Shown: positions 53,000-62,606 of the stretch, one piece after another
How positions within the stretch are numbered: the first letter of the stretch is position 1
How the letters are laid out: each line of letters begins with the position of its first letter
Origin: Pelagimonas sp.
Lineage (GTDB): Bacteria > Pseudomonadota > Alphaproteobacteria > Rhodobacterales > Rhodobacteraceae
NCBI GenBank assembly: GCA_025210345.1
Contig: JAOARX010000035.1
Span: 1 to 64,000 of the forward strand
Direction of reading: 5' to 3'
DNA length: 64,000 nt
Translations under genes and position numbers: made by a program
Notes under the pieces: generated by a model
What the model saw: the letters and a program-made list of their open reading frames with translations, nothing else
Databases searched by the model: none
What the model was told of the DNA's origin: nothing

Positions 53000-53791
53000 T
53001 CAGGCCCAATCGCCCATGCGGCTGGCCAGATCGCCATATCCGGTCAGGCGTCTTTCATAGGCAAGGCCCAGCCTTTTGGCCTGGTCCTGGGCGCGCGCAT
53101 CCAGTGCGGGGGCGTCGGTCTGAGCAAGGTAGACGAGCGTTTCGTAATGGCCGAAATACATCTCGCGCAGGTCCGGGTGACGATCCAGCCCCAGGGGCTT
53201 CCAGACAAAGGCGTCAAACTGGCGGACCAGAAAATCCGTGAGATAAAAGGCGGTCATTTCATCGCGGGTTTCAAAGCGTTCAAGCCCATCGAAAAACGCA
53301 TAGCAATGCGGGCCAGCCACCATTTCAACCCCGAGATCCTTGCAGGCGGCTTCCAATTGGCCGCCGGTGCCGCAATCTGCATAGACCACGTGAATGGTTT
53401 CATAGTCCGCGCGGTGCTTGCGCACCGCATCGCGCACCGCTTGGGTGATCTTTTCCGGGTGATTGTGCAAGATGGCCGGCAGGCAGGTCAGGTCAAGGTG
53501 ATCCCAACCGTTGCGATCGCGGATATCCAGGATTTCACGCGCAAGCGCCCCGCAGGCGATCAACAGGATCTTGCCATTGCGGGTAGGGGCCAGCCCGACT
53601 TCGGTCAACTGGTCATCCCCTGTCGACCCGGTTTCCACCGTTGAGGCAGCAGGTGTCGGGTCACGCTCGACGCTGCGCCGCCGTCCCGTGCGGCGCAATT
53701 TGTGCGCATTGGTGCTGGGTCCATCGGCTGGAGAGCCGCTGGCCAGGGTCTGGTTTGCGCGTTGGTCCGTGTCAGGAGTGTTGTTGGTCAT
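53000..53791 (-). CDS. DUF1638 protein
   Basis: 263 aa. Disordered basic N-terminus (about 1-70, RRTGRRRSVERD), then the DUF1638 domain with LIACGALAREILDI (about 78-91), LTCLPAILHNHPEKI, YADCGTGGQLEAAC (about 141-154) and GPHCYAFFDG. Conserved Cys residues could bind metal or cofactor. In Rhodobacterales and methanogens this family occurs with corrinoid methyltransferases, as here; role unknown. Overlaps the small membrane gene by 20 bases. Confidence 0.8.
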   Translation of the reverse strand: MTNNTPDTDQRANQTLASGSPADGPSTNAHKLRRTGRRRSVERDPTPAASTVETGSTGDDQLTEVGLAPTRNGKILLIACGALAREILDIRDRNGWDHLDLTCLPAILHNHPEKITQAVRDAVRKHRADYETIHVVYADCGTGGQLEAACKDLGVEMVAGPHCYAFFDGLERFETRDEMTAFYLTDFLVRQFDAFVWKPLGLDRHPDLREMYFGHYETLVYLAQTDAPALDARAQDQAKRLGLAYERRLTGYGDLASRMGDWA

Positions 53792-53951
53792 CGTGCTGCG
53801 ATACCGGCATCATGGCCCAGCGGCCCAGCAACGCCGAGATCAAGAGCACCGGCATGACTGTCGTCGCCCCCCAGACTGAAACCGCCCATAGTGTCGCAAG
53901 TGTTGCGCACAGAAAGGTCAGACCAAGCAGTACGATGAAAGGTATCGGCAT
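53772..53951 (-). CDS. Small hydrophobic membrane protein, hypothetical
   Basis: 59 aa from MPIPFIVLLGLTFL (GGAGAACGG just upstream). Two hydrophobic segments (about 4-24 and 31-48), polar tail MPVSQHDDQQHS. It overlaps the DUF1638 start, so it may be translationally coupled. No family recognised. Confidence 0.6.
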   Translation of the reverse strand: MPIPFIVLLGLTFLCATLATLWAVSVWGATTVMPVLLISALLGRWAMMPVSQHDDQQHS

Positions 53952-54171
53952 TCCGTTCTCCTCTGGCCTTAGTATGGCCGAAGTTTGACGGCTTTGAAAG
54001 GGCAAACCGTGTGGCGACGGCCGTGCTGCGTCCGGGAATGTGTTGAAAACTGGGAGAATTCCCAAGAATGGGCAGGATCGGTCACATTTGAGTGACATCC
54101 CTGCGCTGCAAAGTGGGGGCTTCGGGCGCGATCAGAACCGCACCCGAAGACCGAGAATCACATGGCCGAGT

Positions 54172-54876
54172 TTAACCCGCAGTCATTTGATTGTGCTTGC
54201 GCGACATGAATTCCTTGGCGGTTTCCACGGCCACAGCGGCGTCACGGCAGTACGCGTCTGCACCGATGGCCTTGCCGAATTCTTCGTTCAGCGGCGCTCC
54301 TCCCACCAGCACAACGTAGTCGTCGCGTAGGCCTTTTTCGACCATCGTGTCGATCACGACCTTCATGTAGGGCATGGTGGTCGTCAGCAGTGCGGACATG
54401 CCAAGGATGTCAGGCTCTTCGGTTTCAAGCGCCTCGATATAGGCTTCGACTGCGTTGTTGATCCCCATATCAACCACTTCAAAGCCTGCGCCTTCCATCA
54501 TCATCGACACAAGGTTTTTGCCGATGTCGTGGATGTCACCTTTGACGGTGCCGATGACCATCTTACCCATGCGCGGTGCACCGGTTTCGGCCAAGAGGGG
54601 CTTGAGAATGGCCATGCCACCCTTCATCGCGTTTGCGGCCAAAAGAACCTCTGGCACGAACAAGATCCCATCGCGGAAGTCGGCACCAACAATGGTCATG
54701 CCCCCAACCAGGGCGTCGGTCAGAATGTTATATGGCTGCCATCCACGCTCTAGCAGAATGTTCACGCCCTCTTCGATCTCTTCTTTGAGACCGTCATAGA
54801 GGTCATCGAACATCTGTTGAACGAGATCTTCGTCGTTCAGTTCAGAGAGGATGATGTCGTCTTCTTCGTCGGACAT
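54172..54876 (-). CDS. Corrinoid-binding methyltransfer protein
   Basis: 234 aa from MSDEEDDIILSEL. Helical N-terminal cap (about 1-95), then a cobalamin-binding Rossmann domain with GTVKGDIHDIGKNLVSMM (DxHxxG, about 110-127; His ligates cobalt), GINNAVEAYIEALET and VLVGGAPLNEEFGKAIGADAYC. It carries the methyl group between methyltransferases; in roseobacter relatives such a protein works with Bmt- and MttB-like enzymes. Same strand as the DUF1638 gene. Confidence 0.92.
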   Translation of the reverse strand: MSDEEDDIILSELNDEDLVQQMFDDLYDGLKEEIEEGVNILLERGWQPYNILTDALVGGMTIVGADFRDGILFVPEVLLAANAMKGGMAILKPLLAETGAPRMGKMVIGTVKGDIHDIGKNLVSMMMEGAGFEVVDMGINNAVEAYIEALETEEPDILGMSALLTTTMPYMKVVIDTMVEKGLRDDYVVLVGGAPLNEEFGKAIGADAYCRDAAVAVETAKEFMSRKHNQMTAG

Positions 54877-55036
54877 GGCTTTGTTTCCTTCAAAGGGGCA
54901 CCCTGTTCGTGCCAATTCTACGTGACTATTGGTTTATTGCGTCTTGCCAACTTGGCCGATTGCGACATTGAGCGCGGCGCAACCGACTTTCGCTGCGAAA
55001 CATTGACAATGTTCCTTGTCCGTTCTCATTTGTGGC

Positions 55037-56122
55037 ATGACTGACAGACTGCGCCCCGTTGATTCTGCCCTGCGCCCCGGACGGGGGGCGTGTAGCCGAG
55101 AAACCGGCCGGTTTGAGCGATTTCTCAGGGCTGACACCCATGATGGCTGGGATATTCCCGAAGAGGCCGGGATCTTGCGCACGCAGGTCCGGGACGAACA
55201 TCCGCGCAGTGTCATCAATTATGTCCGCTCGCCCGATTTGCCCTTTGACCGGACGTTGAACCCCTATCGTGGGTGTGAACACGGGTGCATCTATTGCTTT
55301 GCCCGGCCAACGCATGCCTATCTTGGTCTGTCTCCGGGGTTGGATTTTGAAACCCAGCTGATCGCGCGTCCGACGGCGCCGCAGGTTTTGCAGCAGGAAT
55401 TGCGTGCGCGTCGGTATCGCGTGGCGACTTTGGCCATCGGCACCAACACCGACCCCTATCAGCCCGTCGAAAAGGAGCGCGGAATCATGCGGGCCTGTTT
55501 GCAGGTTCTGCAAGCGTGCGACCATCCGGTGGCCATTGTCACCAAGGGCACGCTGATTGAGCGCGATATCGACATCTTGTCGGATATGGCCAAGCGCCGC
55601 CTGGTGCGTGTCGGCATTTCCGTGACAACCCTTGATGTCGGGCTGTCGCGCCGGATGGAGCCGCGCTGTCCCGCGCCCAAACGACGCTTGCAGACGATCG
55701 ACCGCCTGAGCGCTGCGGGGATCGAGGTGCGTGCCATGATCTCTCCGGTCGTGCCGGGGCTGACCGATCACGAACTTGAGGGCATTTTGACGGCCTGCCG
55801 GGATGCGGGGGCCTGTGCCGCAAGCTGGATCATGCTGCGATTGCCCTTTGAGGTGGCGCAGCTGTGGGAAGATTGGCTGGAAGAGCACCATCCCGACCGT
55901 CGCTCTCGGGTGCTGGGGCATCTGAGGGATATGCATGAGGGTGAGGTCTATTCGTCCAATTGGTTCAAGCGAATGCGCGGAACGGGGGTTTATGCGCATA
56001 TGATTGCACAGCGGTTCAACCGGGCGCAAAAGGCGTTGGGGCTGGATCAGGATCTGCCCGAATTGCGCAAAGATCTGTTCCGACCGCCGGTTCTCCCCGG
56101 CGATCAGTTGTCGCTGTTCTAG
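55037..56122 (+). CDS. PA0069-family radical SAM protein
   Basis: 361 aa from ATG 55037. Iron-sulfur motif C-x3-C-x2-C in YRGCEHGCIYCFARPTHAYLGL (about 80-101), YQPVEKERGIMR, and RVGISVTTLD. The PA0069 family is related to spore photoproduct-lyase-like proteins; biochemical role unknown. It separates the corrinoid gene from bmt on the opposite strand. Confidence 0.85.
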   Translation: MTDRLRPVDSALRPGRGACSRETGRFERFLRADTHDGWDIPEEAGILRTQVRDEHPRSVINYVRSPDLPFDRTLNPYRGCEHGCIYCFARPTHAYLGLSPGLDFETQLIARPTAPQVLQQELRARRYRVATLAIGTNTDPYQPVEKERGIMRACLQVLQACDHPVAIVTKGTLIERDIDILSDMAKRRLVRVGISVTTLDVGLSRRMEPRCPAPKRRLQTIDRLSAAGIEVRAMISPVVPGLTDHELEGILTACRDAGACAASWIMLRLPFEVAQLWEDWLEEHHPDRRSRVLGHLRDMHEGEVYSSNWFKRMRGTGVYAHMIAQRFNRAQKALGLDQDLPELRKDLFRPPVLPGDQLSLF

Positions 56123-56135
56123 CAGGATGCAGATG

Positions 56136-57149
56136 TTAGCCCCGGCGGCGCCCTCGGCGTTCGCGTTTTGGGGTGGCGGCCTCGCCTGTGCCGTCATTCT
56201 CAGAAGAGAACCCCCCCAGTTTTTCCGCGATCAGCTCAAGCGAGGGCCTGTCGCCCTTGGGCGTGGTTTCCAATGCGGCGCGCATGGCCTTAAGATGTGC
56301 GGGCAGGGTGCCACAGCATCCGCCGATGATCTTGGATCCAAGGTCACGCGCAAGCACGGCATATTCGCCCATCAATTCCGGTGTGCCGTCATAGTGGATG
56401 TGACCATCCACATATTTTGGAATGCCGGCATTGCCCTTGGAGATGATCGGAACCTGGGTGTCTGCGCCGGAAAAGCCCGCAATTGTGCGCAAAAGATCCG
56501 ATGCGCCGACACCGCAGTTGGCGCCAAAGGCAAGCGGCGTGTTGGGCAGATCCGACACCAGTTTGACCAGATCTTCCGAGGTCACACCCATCATGGTGCG
56601 CCCGGCGGTGTCAAAGCTCATGGTGCCACACCAGGGGGCGTCGAGATTGGCAAAGGCTTCGGCGGCGGCCCGGAATTCTTCGGGGGCCGAAATGGTTTCC
56701 ACCCAGAGCACGTCGGCGCCACCGTCCAGCAGCCCACGGCCGGTTTCTTCGAACATTTCCACGGCGGATTCATGCGACAGGGTGCCTGCGGCCCCCATGA
56801 TTTCACCGGTGGGGCCCACCGACCCGGCGACGATGATATCGCGCCCTGCGGCATCTGCGATCTCACGGCCCAATTCGGCCGAGAGCTTGGAGAATTCATA
56901 GGCCTTGTCGGCGGCATCGTGCAGTTTCAAACGCGAGGCGTTCGCGCCAAACGAGTTGGTCAGAAACAGGTCCGACCCCGCCTCAACGGCGTTGCGATAT
57001 AGCGTGCGGATCTTTTCGGGCTCATCCCGGTTCCAGAATTCGGGCGCATCCCCGGATTGCAGGCCCATGTTGAACAGGTTCGTGCCCGTTGCCCCATCGG
57101 CCAACAGCCAGTCGCGGGTTTCAAGGGCTTTGCTCAGCGCGTTGCTCAT
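56136..57149 (-). CDS. bmt: Homocysteine S-methyltransferase (Bmt-type)
   Basis: 337 aa from MSNALSKALE. N-terminal LLADGATGTNLFNMGL, zinc-thiolate cysteines at FGANCGVG and KIIGGCCGTLPAHL (last about residue 281). Annotated relatives are called betaine-homocysteine methyltransferase, but in roseobacters this type can be the homocysteine half of a split, B12-dependent methionine synthase, with the corrinoid protein. Very basic C-terminus (KRERRGRRRG). Longer upstream frames are not used; an inverted repeat precedes it. Confidence 0.88.
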   Translation of the reverse strand: MSNALSKALETRDWLLADGATGTNLFNMGLQSGDAPEFWNRDEPEKIRTLYRNAVEAGSDLFLTNSFGANASRLKLHDAADKAYEFSKLSAELGREIADAAGRDIIVAGSVGPTGEIMGAAGTLSHESAVEMFEETGRGLLDGGADVLWVETISAPEEFRAAAEAFANLDAPWCGTMSFDTAGRTMMGVTSEDLVKLVSDLPNTPLAFGANCGVGASDLLRTIAGFSGADTQVPIISKGNAGIPKYVDGHIHYDGTPELMGEYAVLARDLGSKIIGGCCGTLPAHLKAMRAALETTPKGDRPSLELIAEKLGGFSSENDGTGEAATPKRERRGRRRG

Positions 57150-57207
57150 GCGATTTGCTTTCGTAAACAGGTTTCCCCCCGTTTTCCACGGCTGCGCGCA
57201 TAAGGCA

Positions 57208-57237
57208 AATTCATAATTTGCAAGATGGTTATGAATT
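57208..57237. promoter_or_regulatory. Inverted repeat upstream of bmt
   Basis: AATTCATAA (57208-57216) and TTATGAATT (57229-57237) are perfect inverted nine-base arms with a 12-bp spacer, 59-88 bp before the bmt ATG. It could be a dimeric regulator's operator or form a stem-loop in the leader. It does not match a SAM riboswitch I recognise. Confidence 0.6.
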
Positions 57238-57292
57238 CCGCGCGGGTTCAGGGGGGCTGGGGCGGTTTTGGCCGGATTTTTCTCAGGCGCGC

Positions 57293-57580
57293 TTAGATCC
57301 CCGTGACCTGATAGGTGCGGGGAATGCCCTGGGTGATGGTTGCCCAAACTGATTGGGCTGCGCGGGTTTGATGGGCGTGAAAGCTCTGCGCGTCCAGAAA
57401 AATCTCATGCACATTGAAACGTCTCGGGAAACGCCCCGGCGTGGTATCATCCTCGGTGACGTCGAACGAGACACAGCCGGGTTCCGCACGGGTCAGCCGG
57501 ATGTGGTCAGGCAACGCAGCGCGGATCGCCTCCAAACGGGAAGCGGGAACGGAAATATATCCTGTCATGGTCACAGTCAT
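57293..57580 (-). CDS. Antibiotic biosynthesis monooxygenase (ABM) domain protein
   Basis: 95 aa from MTVTMTGYISVPASRLEAI. ABM fold signs: TRAEPGCVSFDVTEDD (about 31-46) and FNVHEIFLDAQSFHAHQT (about 55-72, with His pair). Small dimeric ABM proteins are often quinol monooxygenases or unassigned. Adjacent to YdcF by eight bases, possibly one transcript. Confidence 0.8.
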   Translation of the reverse strand: MTVTMTGYISVPASRLEAIRAALPDHIRLTRAEPGCVSFDVTEDDTTPGRFPRRFNVHEIFLDAQSFHAHQTRAAQSVWATITQGIPRTYQVTGI

Positions 57581-57588
57581 GCGTGTCT

Positions 57589-58263
57589 CTATCTCAACAG
57601 CCAGTTTGGGGGCGCAACACCCGTCTTGGCCAGGCTCCAATGAAGCGGCCAGCGCAGCGCATTGAACCAGATCGCAAGGCTTTCGCGCAAGAGCGGTCTC
57701 CAGGACAGGGGCAGGTGCTGTCCTTTCATCTGACTTGGGTACAGCGTAATCCGCTCTGCCCCCGCCAGTTTGAAAGACAGCCAGCTTCGGGGCAGATGAA
57801 AGCTGTCGGTCACCACCGTCAGATGTGTTTTGCGCTCGAGCAGAGGCAGGGTGAAAAGCGCGTTTTGCAGGGTCGAGGCGGACGCGGGCTCAATCACTAA
57901 CGCGCTTTCGGGCACGCCTGCCTCACGCGCGAGGACCGCCATTTGCACGGCGACCTCGGTGAAGGCATCGTCGCCGACTCGACCGGAAAAAGCGATCACC
58001 GGGGCAATGCCCGCCTTGTACAGATCAACGCAGGTCAGGCTGCGCTGCCGCGACATGGGGGTCAGCCTCCCATGCAGGTTTACCCCGGAGCCAAGGCAGA
58101 CAATCGCATCGGATTTGGGCAGTTTGGATGGCGCGGTGATCGGCCAGTGGTGCGTCCACTGCGCCACCAACAGCAAGGTCGCAGCATAGAGGGTCATCAC
58201 GACACCCAGCGTTCGGAGCAAAAGGCGAGACAATGTCAGGTTTCCAATAGCATGATCAATCAA
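57589..58263 (-). CDS. YdcF family (DUF218) protein
   Basis: 224 aa. N-terminal membrane segment (RLLLRTLGVVMTLYAATLLLV), then the DUF218 core SDAIVCLGSGVN (about 50-61), AFSGRVGDDAFTEVAVQM, ESALVIEPASASTLQNA and TVVTDSFHLPRS (about 149-160). Members may act in envelope or vancomycin-tolerance functions; some bind SAM. Role unknown. Confidence 0.82.
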   Translation of the reverse strand: MIDHAIGNLTLSRLLLRTLGVVMTLYAATLLLVAQWTHHWPITAPSKLPKSDAIVCLGSGVNLHGRLTPMSRQRSLTCVDLYKAGIAPVIAFSGRVGDDAFTEVAVQMAVLAREAGVPESALVIEPASASTLQNALFTLPLLERKTHLTVVTDSFHLPRSWLSFKLAGAERITLYPSQMKGQHLPLSWRPLLRESLAIWFNALRWPLHWSLAKTGVAPPNWLLR

Positions 58264-58615
58264 AAATCGCGTCAGCTGGCGTGCCCCCTGAGCAGGTTAT
58301 AGCTGCGCTTGCTTACGGTGCACCAGCGAACGCTTTGTTTGTGTATAGTGTCAGCCCGCAAAGAGGGCCAGTTCGACCTTGGTAAGGCACAGGGGAAAGC
58401 TCGAAGACCGGGGTGTCAAATCGATCCCGCCCAGATGGAATAATCGGGTCCGGTGGTTGGAGCCAAAAGATCGCTGGCTGACAATCGAACCGTCTGGCGC
58501 GTTTGGAAATCGTTTCTATAGGCTGAACGCAGGGGGAAGACACACTATCAATAGGTCCAAATCAGGTTTGCATGCGCCCAAGGGGACAGGGCACATGCAA
58601 GCGCAATACCGCGGA
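58264..58615. other. Intergenic interval before guaA's end
   Basis: About 350 bp. No supported gene: frames on both strands are short and lack motif or codon support. No tRNA or known riboswitch was recognised. A TATACA element around 58336-58343 (minus strand) might be a promoter for YdcF. Confidence 0.4.
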
Positions 58616-60175
58616 TTATTCCCACTCGATGGTTCCCGGAGGTTTCGAGGTGATATCATAGGTCACACGGTTGATGCCCTTGATTTCATTGATGATCCGG
58701 GTCGCGGTCTCGCCCAGGAATTCATGGGTGAAGGGATAGTAATCCGCCGTCATCCCATCCACCGAGGTCACGGCCCGCAAGGCACAGGCATAGTCATAGG
58801 TGCGGCCATCTCCCATCACACCAACGGTGCGCACGGGCAAAATCGCGACATAGGCCTGCCAGATTTCATCATAAAGCCCATGCTTGCGGATCTGGTCGAT
58901 ATAGACCGCGTCGGCTTCGCGCAGGATCTCCAGCTTGTCGCGGGTGATTTCGCCGGGGCAGCGGATCGCCAGGCCCGGTCCGGGGAAGGGGTGGCGGCCG
59001 ATAAAGCTGTCGGGCAGGCCAAGCTCGCGCCCCAGCGCGCGGACCTCATCCTTGAACAGCTCGCGCAGCGGCTCGACCAGTTTCAGGCCCATTTTCTCCG
59101 GGAGGCCACCCACATTGTGGTGCGATTTGATCGTCACCGAAGGACCGCCCGAGAAGGAAACGGATTCGATCACATCCGGGTAGAGCGTGCCCTGGGCCAG
59201 AAATTCGGCGCCTTCGATGGTGTCCGCGTGTTTCTGGAACACGTCGATGAACAGCTTGCCAATGATCTTGCGCTTGGTTTCCGGATCGCTTTGACCGTCC
59301 AGCTCGCCCAGGAACAGCTCGGATTCATCGGCGTGGATCAACTGGATATTATAGTTGTCGCGGAACATCTTGACCACTTCGGTGGCCTCGTCCTTGCGTA
59401 GCAATCCGTGGTCGACAAAGACGCAGGTCAGCTGATCGCCGATGGCTTCGTGCAGCAAGATAGCGGTGACAGAGCTGTCAACGCCGCCGGACAAGCCACA
59501 GATCACCTGTTTGTTGCCCACCTGTTCGCGAATGCGCTCGATCGCTTCTTCGCGATAGGCGCCCATGGTCCAGTCGCCCGAGAACCCGGCCAGTTTGACA
59601 AAATTTTCATACAGCTTTGCGCCGCGCGGGGTGTGGTGGACCTCGGGGTGAAATTGCACCGCATAGAAATGGCGGCTGGTGTCGGCGGTGATGGCATAGG
59701 GCGCATTGGGCGAGGTGCCGAACACCTCAAAGCCGGGGGCGATGTCGCTGACGTGGTCGCCGTGGCTCATCCAGACCTGTTCATCCCCATCGGAGAACCA
59801 GCCGTCCAGAATGTCCAGCGTGCCTTTGGGGGTCACGAAGGCGCGGCCAAATTCGGCGGTGCCATGGCCGCTTTCAACGCGCCCGCCCAGCTGATGCATC
59901 ATAACCTGCTGGCCATAGCAGATCCCAAGGATCGGCACGCCGTAGTCGAACACGCCTTCGGGGGCGCGCGGGCTGCCGTCGCGGGTGACGCTGTCAGGAC
60001 CGCCCGAAAAGATGATCGCCTTGGGCGCCATCGTCTCGATCATCTCCATGGTCACGGCCTGATAGGGGTGGATTTCGCAATAGACATTCAGTTCGCGCAG
60101 GCGGCGCGCAATCAGCTGCGTTACCTGCGAACCAAAGTCGATGATTAAGAGGCGGTCATGCGTGGTCTGGGTCAT
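58616..60175 (-). CDS. guaA: GMP synthase (glutamine-hydrolysing)
   Basis: 519 aa. N-terminal class I amidotransferase with [16 protein letters not shown] (nucleophilic Cys) and HPEVHHT; ATP-pyrophosphatase with [22 protein letters not shown]-terminal dimer domain ends KPPGTIEWE. Converts XMP to GMP. Stand-alone gene. Confidence 0.96.
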   Translation of the reverse strand: MTQTTHDRLLIIDFGSQVTQLIARRLRELNVYCEIHPYQAVTMEMIETMAPKAIIFSGGPDSVTRDGSPRAPEGVFDYGVPILGICYGQQVMMHQLGGRVESGHGTAEFGRAFVTPKGTLDILDGWFSDGDEQVWMSHGDHVSDIAPGFEVFGTSPNAPYAITADTSRHFYAVQFHPEVHHTPRGAKLYENFVKLAGFSGDWTMGAYREEAIERIREQVGNKQVICGLSGGVDSSVTAILLHEAIGDQLTCVFVDHGLLRKDEATEVVKMFRDNYNIQLIHADESELFLGELDGQSDPETKRKIIGKLFIDVFQKHADTIEGAEFLAQGTLYPDVIESVSFSGGPSVTIKSHHNVGGLPEKMGLKLVEPLRELFKDEVRALGRELGLPDSFIGRHPFPGPGLAIRCPGEITRDKLEILREADAVYIDQIRKHGLYDEIWQAYVAILPVRTVGVMGDGRTYDYACALRAVTSVDGMTADYYPFTHEFLGETATRIINEIKGINRVTYDITSKPPGTIEWE

Positions 60176-60225
60176 GTGCCCAATTATGCGCGGCTGTCAT
60201 GTGATGCAAGCCCGTTTCGCCCAAA

Positions 60226-60756
60226 TCAGAGCATATCTGCCAGTCCTTCGGGAAAGAGCGCGATGCGGCCTGCGCGCGCCTTGGCCAGTGAAATCCATTT
60301 CGCGTGCATCTCGATTCCGTCTTCTTCGGCAAAGGCCAGTTGATCGGCCTCATAGATTTGTGGGTCGGAAAACCGCGCCTCATAGGCGATCACGATTTCA
60401 TGCCCCATGGACCCGTGGTGGGTATAGAGGTTTTCCAGAATGCCGATCTGGCACAGATCGCACAGCTCTTGCCGGGTTTCTTCGCGCAGCTCTCGGACAA
60501 GGCAATCTGCGGCGCGCTCGCCGAATTCGATCTGCCCCCCCAGGGGGCGCCAACCCTTGATCTGCCCGGCGTCGTCATACACCGGACCGGCAAGGATCTG
60601 GTCATCCCGCCGTATAATGGCGATGGCAAGGGGGCGCACCTGTTGACGGGGGCGCCAAGGGGGCGGGGTCTTTGCCACGTCGGGGCGTTCCCCGGTGGGG
60701 TTGGCATCGTCCGAGCCACAGCCACAACCGGTGCCGCAAGTGTGATCATGTGCCAT
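60226..60756 (-). CDS. NUDIX hydrolase with Cys-rich N-terminus
   Basis: 176 aa from MAHDHTCGTGCGCGSDD. The N-terminal HTCGTGCGCG segment looks metal-binding and is unlike plain NUDIX enzymes. NUDIX box from about residue 79: GGQIEFGERAADCLVRELREE followed by T (fits G-x5-E-x7-RE-x2-EE with slight change; the usual Gly after EE is replaced). Substrate unknown. Starts 50 bp from guaA's 5' end. Confidence 0.85.
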   Translation of the reverse strand: MAHDHTCGTGCGCGSDDANPTGERPDVAKTPPPWRPRQQVRPLAIAIIRRDDQILAGPVYDDAGQIKGWRPLGGQIEFGERAADCLVRELREETRQELCDLCQIGILENLYTHHGSMGHEIVIAYEARFSDPQIYEADQLAFAEEDGIEMHAKWISLAKARAGRIALFPEGLADML

Positions 60757-61043
60757 GGGGCTCTCCTGATTTCCGGATCTCTGATCCAATACAGCTGGGC
60801 GCGCGCGTCAAGAGATTTATCGCAAGAGTGCCACGATTTGTGCCCGCACCACGGGCTGATCCTGGCCCCAAGACTACCGGATATGACGCCTGAGCGCGGG
60901 CCTGACCCACAGCGATTGGCGGGCAGCATCGTGAAACCGACCAGACAAATGTCGCTTTTGCCCGCCAAGCGCCGTATACCGGTGGCGTATCCAGCGCCGG
61001 TCGGGTTATCACAATGGGGAAGTGAGACAGACGGAATAGGTCA

Positions 61044-62585
61044 ATGGCAGAACCAGCACGTAGACGCGGCCGCGGCGGTGGCGGCGCAGCCCGCCGCGCA
61101 GAGCGCACGGCAATCAATGTCGAAACCGCCAAGTATATTGAACGCAACATCCCAAATTTTGAGGTGTTGACCGAAGAAGCGATTGAAATCATCGAGGCCA
61201 ACGCGGAAACCGTGCTCGAAGAGATCGGCGTGAACTTTGTCGACAACCCCGCAGCACTTGAACGCTGGAAAGAGGTTGGCGCTGACGTTAAGGGCGAACG
61301 CGTGCGTCTGCCCAAAGGTCTGGCCCGTTCGTTGATCAAAACCGCTCCCAGCCACTTTACCCAGCATGCCCGTAACCCCGCGCGCAGTGTCGAGATCGGT
61401 GGCCGCAACCTGGTACTGGCACCCGTCTACGGCCCGCCCTTTGTGCGCGACGTCGAAGGCGGCCGTCGCTATGCGACGATGGAGGATTTCCGTAAATTCG
61501 TGAAGCTGGGCTATATGTCCAAATGGCTGCATCACTCGGGCGGGACCGTCTGTGAACCCACCGATGTGCCGGTCAACAAACGCCATCTTGATATGCTGCA
61601 CGCGCATATGACCCTGTCAGACAAGCCCTTTATGGGTTCCGTGACCGCGCCCGAGCGCGCGCAAGACAGCGTCGAGATGTGTGAAATCCTGTTTGGCAAG
61701 GATTTTGTGCAAAAGAAGACAGTGATGACCTCGCTGATCAACATCAACTCGCCGATGCAGTTCGATGATGTGATGATGGGTGCGCTTGAGGTCTATGCCA
61801 AAAACAATCAGGCGGCGATCATTTCGCCGTTTATCGTGGGTGGGGCCATGGCGCCCGTGTCCGTCGCGGGGACTTTAACGCAGGTGCTGGCCGAAGTCAT
61901 GGCGGGCATTGCCTATAGCCAGATCATTCGCCCGGGCGCACCGGTGATCATGGGGACATTTGTGACCTCGATCGATATGGGATCTGGCGCGCCGACCTTT
62001 GGCACACCCGAGGCCGCGCATATCACCTATGGTGCGGGTCAGTTGGCCCGGCGTCTGGGGCTGCCGTATCGTTCGGCCGGGTCGTTCAACGGCTCGAAGG
62101 TCCCTGATGCACAGGCCGCCTATGAAACGGCGAACTCGCTGAACATGGGTCTTCTGTCCGGTGTGAACTTTATGCTGCACTCCTGCGGGTGGCTTGAGGG
62201 CGGGCTGGTGGCCAGCTTTGAGAAATTCGTGATGGATGCGGACCAGCTGGGTACGCTCCATGGATTGGCCAAGGGCGTTGCCTTTGACGAAAATGCGCAG
62301 GCCATGGATGCGATCCGCGAAGTGGGGCCGGGTGGCCACTATCTGGGCTGCGCGCATACGCAGGCTAACTTTAAGGACGCCTTCTGGAAGACCGAATTGT
62401 TGGATTACAAACCCTACGAGACCTGGTCAGAAGAAGGCGGTCGCGACACTGTTGCGCTGGCACAGGCGCGGGTCAAGTTCCTGCTGGACAACTACCAGCA
62501 ACCGGGAATCGATCCGGCAGTCGCCGAAGAGCTTGCGGGCTATGTTGCGCGCAAGAAACAAAGCATGCCGGACAGCTTTACCTGA
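61044..62585 (+). CDS. Trimethylamine methyltransferase family protein (MttB/MtgB-like, non-pyrrolysine)
   Basis: 513 aa, with a basic N-terminus (RRRGRGGGGAARRAER). MttB-type barrel: HHSGGTVCEPTDVPVNK, GGAMAPVSVAGTLTQVLAEV, GAPVIMGTFVTSIDMGSGAP and SGVNFMLHSCGWLEGGLVASFEKFVMD. It has no internal TAG, so it lacks the pyrrolysine of true TMA methyltransferases; such members demethylate glycine betaine or related quaternary amines. The corrinoid protein and Bmt near by are likely partners. Confidence 0.85.
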   Translation: MAEPARRRGRGGGGAARRAERTAINVETAKYIERNIPNFEVLTEEAIEIIEANAETVLEEIGVNFVDNPAALERWKEVGADVKGERVRLPKGLARSLIKTAPSHFTQHARNPARSVEIGGRNLVLAPVYGPPFVRDVEGGRRYATMEDFRKFVKLGYMSKWLHHSGGTVCEPTDVPVNKRHLDMLHAHMTLSDKPFMGSVTAPERAQDSVEMCEILFGKDFVQKKTVMTSLININSPMQFDDVMMGALEVYAKNNQAAIISPFIVGGAMAPVSVAGTLTQVLAEVMAGIAYSQIIRPGAPVIMGTFVTSIDMGSGAPTFGTPEAAHITYGAGQLARRLGLPYRSAGSFNGSKVPDAQAAYETANSLNMGLLSGVNFMLHSCGWLEGGLVASFEKFVMDADQLGTLHGLAKGVAFDENAQAMDAIREVGPGGHYLGCAHTQANFKDAFWKTELLDYKPYETWSEEGGRDTVALAQARVKFLLDNYQQPGIDPAVAEELAGYVARKKQSMPDSFT

Positions 62586-62606
62586 ATATTGCGGGGGCCA
62601 TGGCTG

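Noticed and set aside
54926..56197. 423-residue minus-strand frame
   Set aside because: Antisense to the PA0069-type radical SAM gene, which has an intact C-x3-C-x2-C motif.
58313..58543. 76-residue minus-strand frame in the guaA/YdcF gap
   Set aside because: No motif, no ribosome site and no overlap coupling with neighbours.
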